The notes beneath the pieces were generated by a model, which worked only from the letters and a program-made list of their open reading frames with translations, had not been told where the DNA came from and did not search any database. Below, one piece after another: positions 54,871 through 63,080 of a stretch of DNA of 64,000 bases; position 1 is the stretch's first letter; each line of letters starts with the position of its first letter. The stretch is from Planctomycetia bacterium (lineage in GTDB: Bacteria > Planctomycetota > Planctomycetia > Pirellulales > UBA1268): contig JAPLNR010000067.1 in the NCBI GenBank assembly GCA_026401035.1, positions 1-64,000 on the forward strand. Reading direction: 5' to 3'. The position numbers and the translations under genes are program-made.

Positions 54871-55104
54871 TTGAAGGCATGGCATGACCGCGGCCTGATC
54901 TTCGTCAGGTTCGCGAGTGGCCATGAGGTGAACTTTCCAACGAAAGGCAATCCGCGTTTGGAGGGGGCGGAAGAGGTTGATCTTGGCCGCATCGAGATCT
55001 CGCCGTTTGGCCTGCACTGGCCGACGCTTGACGAGGATCTTTCCTTCGCGGGAATCCTCGAGGGCCGATATGGCCAGCACGGCCGCGTCGCTGACAAGGC
55101 GTAA
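54871..55104 (+). CDS. DUF2442-domain protein, partner of DUF4160
   Basis: 77 residues from a TTG at 54871, seven bases after the DUF4160 stop; no ATG is available. Contains LIFVRFASGHEVNFPTKGNP, RLEGAEEVDLGRIEISPFGL and HWPTLDEDLSFAGILEGRYG, the DUF2442 type. DUF4160/DUF2442 pairs are predicted toxin-antitoxin-like modules of unproved activity. Confidence 0.75.
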   Translation: MKAWHDRGLIFVRFASGHEVNFPTKGNPRLEGAEEVDLGRIEISPFGLHWPTLDEDLSFAGILEGRYGQHGRVADKA

Positions 55105-55331
55105 CAAAGCCAGCCAATGGTGCCGACGTCGTATCCGGTTCGCAGTGACCTGTCCCCCTTCAACAAGGCCACACGGCAAGCTGGAAAAAGAGGCACGTAT
55201 GAAACCGACATTGTCAAACAGCGGATGGGGTGGGATTCTTCCGGCGAGGATTCACCATCCGCCCGGATTCATGGGGTTTGCGCTGCAACCCCACTGGGAG
55301 CATGGTTTTACATGTGTCTGGAAGCGTGTGT

Positions 55332-55357
55332 CGAAAACCGGTCAGAGACGGTTTTCG
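55332..55357. repeat. Inverted repeat CGAAAACCG / CGGTTTTCG
   Basis: Nine-base perfect arms around an eight-base spacer, 126 bp ahead of the recombinase start. A partial third arm, CGAAAACGG, lies at 55405. Possible recombinase or repressor site. Confidence 0.5.
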
Positions 55358-55414
55358 GCGGACATTCCTAGCACGTTTCTAGCACACGGAATTTTTCGCG
55401 ACGCCGAAAACGGT

Positions 55415-55434
55415 CGGATGATCCGTATCATCCG
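55415..55434. repeat. Inverted repeat CGGATGAT / ATCATCCG
   Basis: Eight-base perfect arms around CCGT, 49 bp before the recombinase ATG, near where its promoter should be. Could be an operator or part of an attachment site. Confidence 0.5.
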
Positions 55435-55482
55435 CCACGCGCTCCCCTGCCCTGCCAGCGCCGCCCTGGCGGGAGGTGCGGC

Positions 55483-57477
55483 ATGAACCTTCGCGAACCA
55501 TTGGCCATTCCGGCCGACCGTCCGATCGACGTTCTGATCCACACACGCTACTCGACCGACGAGCAGAGTCAATCGAGCATCGATGGGCAGATCAACTCCT
55601 GCCAGCGGTTTCTGACCGCCAACCTTCCCAGGGAATGCCGGCCCGAGCAGGTCAACGTGGAGATCATTCGCGAGCCGGAGATCAGCGGCGAGATCGCCGA
55701 CCGGCCCGGGATCAATCAGGTCTGGGCCGGCATTAGGGACCACCGCTGGGATGTCATTTTGGCCGAGGAATCGAGCCGGCTCTATCGGCATATGACGTTT
55801 GCATCGCAGTTTTTCGACACCGCGGTCGATGCCGGCATCCGGGTGATCTGCCCGACCGACTACATCGATACCGCCGATGAGGACTGGCCCGAACGGCTGC
55901 ACTCGGCACTCGGGCATCACGGCCGGGCCAACCACTTCACAAGGAACCGGATCAAGAGAGCCCAGGAAAGCCGCTGGCTCTCCGGCGCGGCGATGGGGCC
56001 GCTCGCCATCGGCTACAAGCGGCGGCCATCGATTCCGGCAACGGCCGGTCAGCCGGCGAGAGGGCCGTTCTTCGACTCAATAGACGAGGAGTTCAAGGCG
56101 GTCATCGTGGAGATCTTCGAGCGGACCGCCAACGACGAGCCGCCCTGGGCGGTCGCCGACTGGCTGACCTCGATCAAGTTCCCGAAGGCGAAGAACAGCC
56201 AGAAGCCGGAATGGACCGCGGGCAATGTGATCTCGCTGCTGCGCCGGCCGATCTACCGCGGCGAGGAGGTGTTTCGCACGAAGTATTCCAAGCGGGAACT
56301 CCGCACGGGCCGCTCGAAGCTCGTCTGGAATGCCAAGAACGCCGTACTTACCAGGAAGAGCGAGCACCTGCGGATGGTCAGTGACTGGCTGTGGTATCGG
56401 GCCAACACTGTTATTGATCGACGTTGCACCCGTCTGCATCCCAAGCGGGGTGCAGAGCATCCTCTGACAGGAAAACCCCGTGACTCCCGAAAGCTCCTTT
56501 CGACGCTCTTCGTCTGCGGCATCTGCGGCGGGCCGATGCATGCCGAGGGCCGCAACGAGGGCGGCTACCGCTGCGCCAACTCAAAGCGGTACACCTGCTG
56601 GAACCGGGCTACTTGTCTCCGGGCACAGGCTCACCCAACGATTCTCCGGCAGGTTGTTGATGCGCTGATGTCGGTGACCGGCGTCAGCGACCTGCTGGTG
56701 GCCCGCGTTCAGGAGCTGCATGCCACCGGCGGCGATATCGCTGCCGAGCGGCGGTCCCTTGAGTCCGAGGCCCGGAAGCTTACGACGAGCATCGAGAACA
56801 TCGGACTGGCAATCGAACGCGGTGCCGGCAGCATCGACTCCTTGGCCGAGCGGTTGGCCGGTCGGGAGCGGGAACTCAAGCTGGTGCGATCGCGGCTCGA
56901 GGAACTGGCCTCGCGGGAAAGTCAGCGGGCCGAACTACCGTCGCCCGAGGCGCTTCTCGGGCATCTGGAATCGCTCCGTGTCGATCTCATCGCGGGGGAC
57001 CGTCGGGCCGCGATCATCCTGCGCAGCCTGCTTCACGGGCCGATCCGGGCGGTGCCCTACCAACAGTTCGGTAGCGACAAGGTCGTCCTGCGGGCCGAGT
57101 TCGAGGTGACGCTCACCAGTGGCCTTCCGACCACAATCGCCGAATCCATCCGGCAGGATGGCGTTGAAGCGGTGGATGGCCTCACGCTCGTAAGGAGGCC
57201 GATTGTCGCTGATCTCTTTGAGATGTCCGCTGTTCCTCGGCATGCCGTCGAGGCCCATGCTCTCCAGGAGACCGGTATGTCGCTCTCCAAGATCGGTACG
57301 GCAATCGGTATCTCCAAGCGGCTGGCGGGCCTTGCCGCTCAGGTGGGCGCTGCGATGGCAGCGCGTGGCCTGACCGATCCGTTTGTGAGGCTCACGGAGC
57401 GGCCGGAGAAAGTTTCCCGGTGGAGCCGCAAGCGCGGTCACTGGGACGCTGGCGATGAACACCGCCAGGCCTCTTAG
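55483..57477 (+). CDS. Large serine recombinase
   Basis: 664 residues. The resolvase catalytic domain begins VLIHTRYSTDEQSQSSIDGQ with the nucleophilic Ser, continues SRLYRHMTFASQFFDTAVDA and CPTDYIDT. A recombinase domain follows (GPLAIGYKRRP, WAVADWLTSIKFPKAKNSQK, VISLLRRPIYRGE), then a zinc ribbon (CGICGGPM, CWNRATC), and a coiled coil at about 420-490. An extra C-terminal helix-turn-helix-like tail is at about 585-635. Very good RBS (GGGAGGTG). Such enzymes integrate or excise genomic islands, and this one borders the accessory region on its right. Confidence 0.92.
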   Translation: MNLREPLAIPADRPIDVLIHTRYSTDEQSQSSIDGQINSCQRFLTANLPRECRPEQVNVEIIREPEISGEIADRPGINQVWAGIRDHRWDVILAEESSRLYRHMTFASQFFDTAVDAGIRVICPTDYIDTADEDWPERLHSALGHHGRANHFTRNRIKRAQESRWLSGAAMGPLAIGYKRRPSIPATAGQPARGPFFDSIDEEFKAVIVEIFERTANDEPPWAVADWLTSIKFPKAKNSQKPEWTAGNVISLLRRPIYRGEEVFRTKYSKRELRTGRSKLVWNAKNAVLTRKSEHLRMVSDWLWYRANTVIDRRCTRLHPKRGAEHPLTGKPRDSRKLLSTLFVCGICGGPMHAEGRNEGGYRCANSKRYTCWNRATCLRAQAHPTILRQVVDALMSVTGVSDLLVARVQELHATGGDIAAERRSLESEARKLTTSIENIGLAIERGAGSIDSLAERLAGRERELKLVRSRLEELASRESQRAELPSPEALLGHLESLRVDLIAGDRRAAIILRSLLHGPIRAVPYQQFGSDKVVLRAEFEVTLTSGLPTTIAESIRQDGVEAVDGLTLVRRPIVADLFEMSAVPRHAVEAHALQETGMSLSKIGTAIGISKRLAGLAAQVGAAMAARGLTDPFVRLTERPEKVSRWSRKRGHWDAGDEHRQAS

Positions 57478-57586
57478 GCCGGTTTCTATCAATCGGAATG
57501 TGTTGGCTCGCGGCCGTGGCGGCCTCTGCTGCCACGGCCGCTTTATTTCGTGTCTGTCCCGTCCCAATCTCCAGTCAGAGGTTTCT

Positions 57587-57823
57587 ATGCGCATCGTGAC
57601 CTACCACGGTCGACCTGTGTCTCGTATCCACCACCTGCCGAGCGGGTGGCTTCGCCTGAAGCTCTACGAACGACTTCCTGACGGCCGGCCGCGGTGTCTG
57701 CGGATCTCATCGGACCAGTGGGTCCATGGCCGCCGCAACGAGTATTTCGACGACAACGTTTCCCGCAGCCAGGTCTGCCGAAAGATCGCCTCCGACTACG
57801 TTCGGAGCCTGCAGCACCACTGA
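57587..57823 (+). CDS. Small basic protein downstream of the recombinase
   Basis: 78 residues from ATG 57587, with AGAGGT five bases upstream. RIVTYHGRPVSRIHHLPSGW, LRLKLYERLPDGRPRCLRIS, then RRNEYFDDNVSRSQVCRKIA. Basic, beta-rich start and helical end. No family recognised; possibly a recombination directionality factor or other partner of the recombinase (inference from position and size). A clear terminator follows. Confidence 0.62.
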   Translation: MRIVTYHGRPVSRIHHLPSGWLRLKLYERLPDGRPRCLRISSDQWVHGRRNEYFDDNVSRSQVCRKIASDYVRSLQHH

Positions 57824-57830
57824 GCCGCAA

Positions 57831-57860
57831 AGCCGTCCCCACCCGGGGGCGGCTTTTTTT
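57831..57860 (+). terminator. Rho-independent terminator
   Basis: AGCCGTCCCC pairs with GGGGGCGGCT (one G-U) around a four-base loop and is followed by a run of seven T. It ends the recombinase transcript and marks the right boundary of the accessory block. Confidence 0.9.
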
Positions 57861-58072
57861 AACTATCAGAGGGCACGGCCGAGGGGGAAAGCGGGCCGTG
57901 CGGTGCCCCGGCTCCGCGAAGCAGGAACAAGCCGCGCTCCCGGACGGGAGCCGTCGTTATTCCCGCTTTCAAGGGAGTAGGTCTGCTCCGTTATGCCACG
58001 CTTGCGGACTGAAATGCCCTCCGGCTCCTGATGCGTTGGCGAGTTCGGCCAGCGGCACGCCATAATCGTCTG

Positions 58073-59197
58073 ATGCACCTGAAAAAACGACATGCTGCCT
58101 CAGATTCGGTGGCCACGCCCGCGCTGGTCGTCGATGCCCAGTGCGTCGCCCGGAATATCGAGCGGCTTACGGCCTACGCTGCCCCGCATGGAATCGCGGT
58201 CCGGCCGCATGCCAAGACCCACAAGAGCGTCGAACTCGTGAGGCTGCAACTCGCAGCCGGCGCATGCGGAATTACAGTAGCGAAAGTCGGGGAAGCCGAG
58301 GCTCTCCTGCCTTCCTTTAGTGACCACTCGCCGGACGTCCTTGTGGGGTATCCGGTCGTTGATCCGGTGCGAGCCGAGCGACTGGCTGGCCTCGCTCGTA
58401 CGGCAACGGTACGGGTAGCGCTCGATTCCGCCTTCGCCGTGGACGCCGTCGGGGCAGCCGCCCGCATGGCCGGCACAACGATCGGCGTGCTCGTGGATCT
58501 CGACGTGGGCATGGGGAGGACTGGCGTGCCGACGCCCGAGGCCCTCGTGACGCTTGCGCAGGCCGTGGCAGCAACGCCGGGCCTGCGGCTCGACGGTATT
58601 TTTTGCTATCCGGGCCACATCTGGGCAAAGCCGGCCGAACAGGCCGCGCCGCTGGCAGCCGTCGCCGCGAAGCTCCAGGAAGCAATCGACCTCTTTGACC
58701 GCCACGGCCTGTGCCGCGAGATCGTTTCCGGCGGCTCGACGCCGACGGCGTATCAGTCGCACCTCGTGCCGCAGGTCACGGAGATCCGGCCGGGCACCTA
58801 TGTGTTCAATGACATGAATACCGTCCACGGTGGGTTCTGCACGCTCGACGACTGTGCGGCCAGGATCGTCTGCACCGTCGTGAGCGACGCCGTGACTGGC
58901 CAAGTCGTGCTCGACGGCGGCACCAAGACCTTCACGAGCGACCGCTGCGGCCCCGCCCCCGACAGTGGCCATGGCTTCATCGTCGAATACCCCGACGCCA
59001 CCATCACGAAGCTCACCGAAGAGCATGGCCAGGTGGACGTGTCACGCTGCGGGCGACGGCCGCGGGTGGGCGAACGGGTGACGGTGATCCCGAACCACAT
59101 CTGCCCGTGCATCAACCTGCAGGATGCCGTCTGGTGGCGGGAGGCCGATGGCCACCTGCGGACGCTCACCGTAGACGCCCGCGGCCTGCTGTCGTGA
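58073..59197 (+). CDS. D-threonine aldolase-family PLP enzyme (fold III)
   Basis: 374 residues from ATG 58073 (MHLKKRHAASDSVATPALVV). PLP-binding Lys48 in AVRPHAKTHKS, VLVDLDVGMGRTGV, SGGSTPTAYQ and the Tyr in RPGTYVFND. The C-terminal metal site is RVTVIPNHICPCINLQD, with the His and Cys used by D-threonine aldolase and D-serine/D-3-hydroxyaspartate dehydratases. It should act on D-beta-hydroxy amino acids. It is convergent with the RidA-aldolase-GntP-dipeptidase operon, which fits. Confidence 0.87.
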   Translation: MHLKKRHAASDSVATPALVVDAQCVARNIERLTAYAAPHGIAVRPHAKTHKSVELVRLQLAAGACGITVAKVGEAEALLPSFSDHSPDVLVGYPVVDPVRAERLAGLARTATVRVALDSAFAVDAVGAAARMAGTTIGVLVDLDVGMGRTGVPTPEALVTLAQAVAATPGLRLDGIFCYPGHIWAKPAEQAAPLAAVAAKLQEAIDLFDRHGLCREIVSGGSTPTAYQSHLVPQVTEIRPGTYVFNDMNTVHGGFCTLDDCAARIVCTVVSDAVTGQVVLDGGTKTFTSDRCGPAPDSGHGFIVEYPDATITKLTEEHGQVDVSRCGRRPRVGERVTVIPNHICPCINLQDAVWWREADGHLRTLTVDARGLLS

Positions 59198-59211
59198 CCG
59201 CCGGATGTGTG

Positions 59212-60300
59212 TCAGCCCCAGGCCTGCCGCAGGAAGCGTAGCCAGTTGCCGTGCATCACCTTCTCGATGTCGGCGGCTGAATAGCCACGCTTCGCGAGCA
59301 GGCTCGGCACGCTGGCGAGGTCGGCGATCGTTTCGAGATCATGCGGGGCCTGCTCGCGGCCGAAGGCGCCGTCGAGGTCGGACCCCATGCCGATGTGATC
59401 GGCGTTGCCCGCGATCTGGCAGATGTGGTCGAGGTGGTCGAGCATCACCTCAAGATCACAGTTCATCTCCGTGGGCTGCGATTTCCCGCGCACCCAGCCC
59501 GGCACCATCATCCAAGCGTCGAGTGCCCCGCCGATCACGGCCCCGCGGTCCACGAGCGCCTTGATCATCTCGTCGGAAAACTGTCGGTTGTGGTTCACCA
59601 GTGCCCGGCAGTTGTTATGGCTCGCCCAGACCGGCCCCTCGAAGATTTCGAGGGCCTCCCAGAAGGCGGCGTCGCAGAGGTGCGTGGCATCGAGGATCAG
59701 GCCGAGCCGATCCATCTCGCCGATCAGTTCGCGGCCGGCGGCATTGAGCGAGGCCGAGGCGTCGGTACCGTGGGCATACCGGCCGGGACCGTAATGGGCG
59801 GGTCCGAGGGCGCGGAGGCCGTAGCCGTAGGCCCGTTCGAGGTGTCGCGTCGTGATGAGCGAATCGGCCCCTTCGAGCGAGAGGATGTAGCCGATCGGGA
59901 GCCGTGACGTGTCGCGGCCGGCGGCGATCGCCTCCTGCCAACGGGCCACGTGCGCGTCGAGCCCGGCGCGATCGACGATCTGCACGATCTCCCCGGACTC
60001 TTCCATGGTGCGATACCACTGCAGCTGGGCCTGCGTCTGCGACCAGGCCTGCTCGGGCGACGCCCAGCCGGGGAGCGGGTTGTCGGGGGCGACGTAGCGG
60101 GCGATCTGCGTGGCCACGACGAGGCCGATCTGGCCGCGCCTGAGATCGGGAAACGACACCACCGCATTGCCCCGGTCGGGCTTGTCGGTGAGGCCGCGAG
60201 CCCGCTCGCGGGCGTTGAGCTCGGTCGCAGGGATCCGCAGGTCGCGGTTCCACTCCATCGCGTTCATCGAGAGGTCGAGGTGGGCGTCGATCGTAAACAT
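59212..60300 (-). CDS. Membrane-dipeptidase family hydrolase (M19)
   Basis: 362 residues. Metal ligands typical of M19: DAHLDLSMNAM at the start, the central bridging Glu in ILSLEGAD, a His in LDATHLCDAAFWEAL and SHNNCRALVNHNRQ. The C-terminal DHIGMGSDLDGAFGREQAPH completes the site. M19 enzymes cleave dipeptides, often with a D-residue at the second position. It closes the operon after the GntP permease (13 bp gap). No signal peptide, so cytoplasmic. Confidence 0.9.
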   Translation of the reverse strand: MFTIDAHLDLSMNAMEWNRDLRIPATELNARERARGLTDKPDRGNAVVSFPDLRRGQIGLVVATQIARYVAPDNPLPGWASPEQAWSQTQAQLQWYRTMEESGEIVQIVDRAGLDAHVARWQEAIAAGRDTSRLPIGYILSLEGADSLITTRHLERAYGYGLRALGPAHYGPGRYAHGTDASASLNAAGRELIGEMDRLGLILDATHLCDAAFWEALEIFEGPVWASHNNCRALVNHNRQFSDEMIKALVDRGAVIGGALDAWMMVPGWVRGKSQPTEMNCDLEVMLDHLDHICQIAGNADHIGMGSDLDGAFGREQAPHDLETIADLASVPSLLAKRGYSAADIEKVMHGNWLRFLRQAWG

Positions 60301-60313
60301 GGTTTCGGCTTCC

Positions 60314-61630
60314 TTAGATGATTCGGGCCAGCACGAGCACGCCGGCCAGGCCCACGACCGACACGATCGTCTCCATCACGGTCCAGCTCTTGAGCGTGTC
60401 GGCGAGGCTGACGTTGAAGTATTCCTTGAACAGCCAGAAGCCCGCGTCGTTCACGTGGGATAGCGCGAGGCTGCCGGCCCCGATCGCGAGCACCATCAGG
60501 TTTGCATCGACGCCCCCGGCGGTCACGACCGGCGCGAGAATCCCCGCGGCCGTGAGCCCTGCCACCGTGGCCGAGCCCACGCAGGCGCGGATCACGGCGG
60601 TCACGAGCCAGCCGAGCACGAGCGGATCGAGCGGCAGGCCCTGGAGCGCCTCGCCGATCCGGCTGTTCACACCGCTGGCGACGAGCACCTGCTTGAAGGC
60701 TCCCGAGCCGCCGATGACGAGCAGGATCGAGGCCACGTCACCGATGGCGGCGGCGAAGGTGTTCATCACCGCCGGCAGGGACCGGCCGCGGGCGAGGCCG
60801 AGCGTGGCGGTCGCGAAGAGGAGCGCCGTGAGCATCACCACGTCGGGGTCGGCGACGAATTTCATGATCGAGGCCGCGGCCGAATCGGCAGGCACCACCG
60901 CCCCGCCGATGGCCGTCACGAGCAAAAGCACGGCCGGCAACAGGGCCGTGAGAATACTCACGCCCGCCCCCGGCAGCTCATGCTCGGGCCGCGACGTGCT
61001 CGTGAGGCCGGTGAGCGGCCGGGCAGGGATCGCCGCCACGGCCCGCGCGAAGACCGGGCCGGCGAGCACGAGCGCCGGCACGGCGATGATGAGGCCGTAC
61101 AGCAGCGTGAGCCCGAGGCTCGCGCCGAACGTCGAGACCAGCGCCGTCGGGGCCGGATGGGGCGGCAGCAGTCCGTGGGCCACGCTCAGGGCCGCGAGGG
61201 CCGGCAGCGCCACCACGAGCGGCGGGAGCCGGTATCGCTCCACCACCGCGAAGATGATCGGTACGAGCAGCACGAAGCCCACGCCGTAGAAGAGTGGGAT
61301 GCCGACGATGAACCCGGTGAGCATCATCGCCCAGGCCATGCGTTTTTCACCGCATGCGCCGACGAGCGTGTCGGCGATCCGTTGGGCCGCGCCGCTTTCC
61401 ACGACGAGCTTGCCGAGCATCGCCCCGCACACGATCACGATCGCGAGCGACCCGAGGATGTCGCCGATGCCCTTGCGCACGGCCCCCGGCACGTCGGCCA
61501 GCGGCATGCCGAGCGCCACAGCCGCCCCTGCCGAGACGAGGACGAACGCCAGGAACGGATGCACCTTCGCCCATGCGACGAGCACCACGAGGGCGGCGAT
61601 CGCAACGGCGATGACGACGAGCGGCAGCAT
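60314..61630 (-). CDS. GntP-family gluconate/D-serine-type permease
   Basis: 438 residues with 12 or more hydrophobic helices. Family markers: AVRKGIGDILGSLAIVIVCG, ESGAAQRIADTL, LPPHPAPTALVSTFGASLG, RACVGSATVAGLTAAGIL and SHVNDAGFWLFKEYF. GntP members import gluconate and related sugar acids, but some carry D-serine (DsdX). In this operon the latter type of substrate is plausible. It starts three bp after the aldolase stop. Confidence 0.9.
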   Translation of the reverse strand: MLPLVVIAVAIAALVVLVAWAKVHPFLAFVLVSAGAAVALGMPLADVPGAVRKGIGDILGSLAIVIVCGAMLGKLVVESGAAQRIADTLVGACGEKRMAWAMMLTGFIVGIPLFYGVGFVLLVPIIFAVVERYRLPPLVVALPALAALSVAHGLLPPHPAPTALVSTFGASLGLTLLYGLIIAVPALVLAGPVFARAVAAIPARPLTGLTSTSRPEHELPGAGVSILTALLPAVLLLVTAIGGAVVPADSAAASIMKFVADPDVVMLTALLFATATLGLARGRSLPAVMNTFAAAIGDVASILLVIGGSGAFKQVLVASGVNSRIGEALQGLPLDPLVLGWLVTAVIRACVGSATVAGLTAAGILAPVVTAGGVDANLMVLAIGAGSLALSHVNDAGFWLFKEYFNVSLADTLKSWTVMETIVSVVGLAGVLVLARII

Positions 61631-61633
61631 GGC

Positions 61634-62299
61634 CTACACCGTGGCGAGGATCGCCGTGAGCCGCCGCGCCCGGTCGGCCAACTCGGTGAACCTGCCCTCG
61701 GCGAGCGTCTTTGCGTCCACGAGGTGCGATCCCATCCCCACGCAGTGCACGCCCTCGGCAAACCAGGCCTTGAGGTTGGCCTCGTCGAGCGTGACGCCGC
61801 CGGAGGGCATGAGCTTGAGCCATGCACACGGGCCGCGGACGCCCTTGATGAAGGCCGGGCCGCCGAGCGTGTCGGCGGGAAACACCTTGATCACGGAGGC
61901 CCCGAGCCGGTGGGCCCGGATCATCTCCGTGACGGTACCGGTGCCCGGGCACCAGAAGAGACCGTGCTCTCTGCAATAGGCCCCGACTTCCTCGTCGAGG
62001 TTCGGCGCCACGAGAAACGCCGCGCCGGCCGCGTGGAAGTCGCGGGCCTGGGCCACGTCGATGATCGTGCCCGCGCCGAGCACCATAGCGGGGAGCTTGG
62101 CGGCCGCCTCGGCCACGAGGCCCCGAAACACATCGAGCGCTCCCGCCGCGCGGTTGGTGAACTCGACAAACCGGATGCCGCCCGCATGCAGGGCCTCGAG
62201 CACCTGCATGCCGGTCGCCACGTCGCCACAGTTGAAGAGCGGCAGCGCCCGCTGCCGGGCCAGCGCCGCCCCGATATCGTCCTTGCTGAGTCGCTTCAT
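61634..62299 (-). CDS. eda: KDPG/KHG-family aldolase
   Basis: 221 residues. (beta/alpha)8 class I aldolase: FVEFTNRAAGALDVF, VLGAGTIIDVAQARDFHAAG, the FLVAPNLDEEV segment, Schiff-base Lys in VIKVFPADTLGGPAFIKGVR, and LMPSGGVTLDEAN. It cleaves 2-keto-3-deoxy-6-phosphogluconate or 4-hydroxy-2-oxoglutarate. Two bp separate it from the RidA-like gene. In this context it may process a 2-keto acid from D-amino acid breakdown, or belong to gluconate use with GntP. Confidence 0.88.
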   Translation of the reverse strand: MKRLSKDDIGAALARQRALPLFNCGDVATGMQVLEALHAGGIRFVEFTNRAAGALDVFRGLVAEAAAKLPAMVLGAGTIIDVAQARDFHAAGAAFLVAPNLDEEVGAYCREHGLFWCPGTGTVTEMIRAHRLGASVIKVFPADTLGGPAFIKGVRGPCAWLKLMPSGGVTLDEANLKAWFAEGVHCVGMGSHLVDAKTLAEGRFTELADRARRLTAILATV

Positions 62300-62301
62300 G
62301 G

Positions 62302-62775
62302 TCAGGCCAGCTCGAAGAGGGCCTCGATCTCCACGGGGATGTCGTCGGGGAGCGATCCCATGCCGACGGCGCTCCGCACGCCGATGCCGTGCTCCGGCCC
62401 CCAGATCTCGGCGAAGAGCTCGCTCGCGCCATTGATCACGTAGGGATGCTTCTCGAAGTCCGGCGTGCAGTTGACCATCCCGAGCACCTTGATCACCCGC
62501 TTCACCTTGTCGAGGCTGCCGAGCGTGGTGAGGAGCGTGGCGAGCATCGTGAGGCCCACCTGCCGGGCCCCCTGCTTGCCACCGTCGGCATCCATGTCGC
62601 GGCCCACGCGGCCCCGCATGAGCGTGCCGTCGGGCAGGAGCGGCCCGTGGCCCGACACGTAGAGATGCTGGCCGACGACGAGGGCCGGCTTGTAGACGCC
62701 CACGGGCTTGGGCGCGGGGGGCAGCGTGAGCTTCAGGGATTCAAACCGCTGCTGCGGCGACGAACTCTCGGGCAT
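62302..62775 (-). CDS. RidA-family enamine/imine deaminase-like protein
   Basis: 157 residues from ATG 62775 (MPESSSPQQRFESLKLTLPP); the frame is open further upstream but without likeness. YjgF/RidA fold: KPALVVGQHLYVSGHGPLLP, QVGLTMLATLLTTLGSLDKV, VKVLGMVNCTPDFEKHPYV, and the C-terminal GIGVRSAVGMGSLPDDIPVE with the usual R.AVG. RidA proteins hydrolyse reactive enamines made by PLP dehydratases, so they pair naturally with the PLP enzyme at 58073. First gene of a tight four-gene operon. Confidence 0.87.
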   Translation of the reverse strand: MPESSSPQQRFESLKLTLPPAPKPVGVYKPALVVGQHLYVSGHGPLLPDGTLMRGRVGRDMDADGGKQGARQVGLTMLATLLTTLGSLDKVKRVIKVLGMVNCTPDFEKHPYVINGASELFAEIWGPEHGIGVRSAVGMGSLPDDIPVEIEALFELA

Positions 62776-63080
62776 ACATCGGTCCTTCGAAGGGGAAACG
62801 GCATGCGGAAAATGGCCGCGCCGGCACCAAAATATTGCCGAATCGGGCGGTTCGCGAAAGGGCTGCCACCATCCGGCGTGATCGTGATGAGGTCGCGGTC
62901 GGACGTCACGCCCGGAGCCAAGCTTCGACTGGAAGACTGAGGGGTGAAGCCGTTCACCAGCGCGATCCTCGGGCGACGCCGGATTTGTCAGTCGGCCTGA
63001 AAGCGCCCGGGCCGCGCCCGTTCGATCAAATGCCCGGATGGTGATGGCCGGCGTCACCCCACTCGCTGCCGCGAGGGGCT
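62776..63080. other. Non-coding stretch between the RidA operon and the group II intron
   Basis: 305 bp. It should hold the promoter of the minus-strand operon. A small hairpin (CTCGC/GCGAG, 63062-63075) ends five bases before the intron. No gene seen. Confidence 0.5.

Larger units (their letters stand above)
55105..55482. other. Non-coding region ahead of the serine recombinase
   Basis: 378 bp with no convincing gene. Its right half contains two perfect inverted repeats (listed separately) and a direct repeat TAGCAC spaced by seven bases at about 55368-55386. This is where a phage-type serine integrase would have its attachment or control site. Confidence 0.5.
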
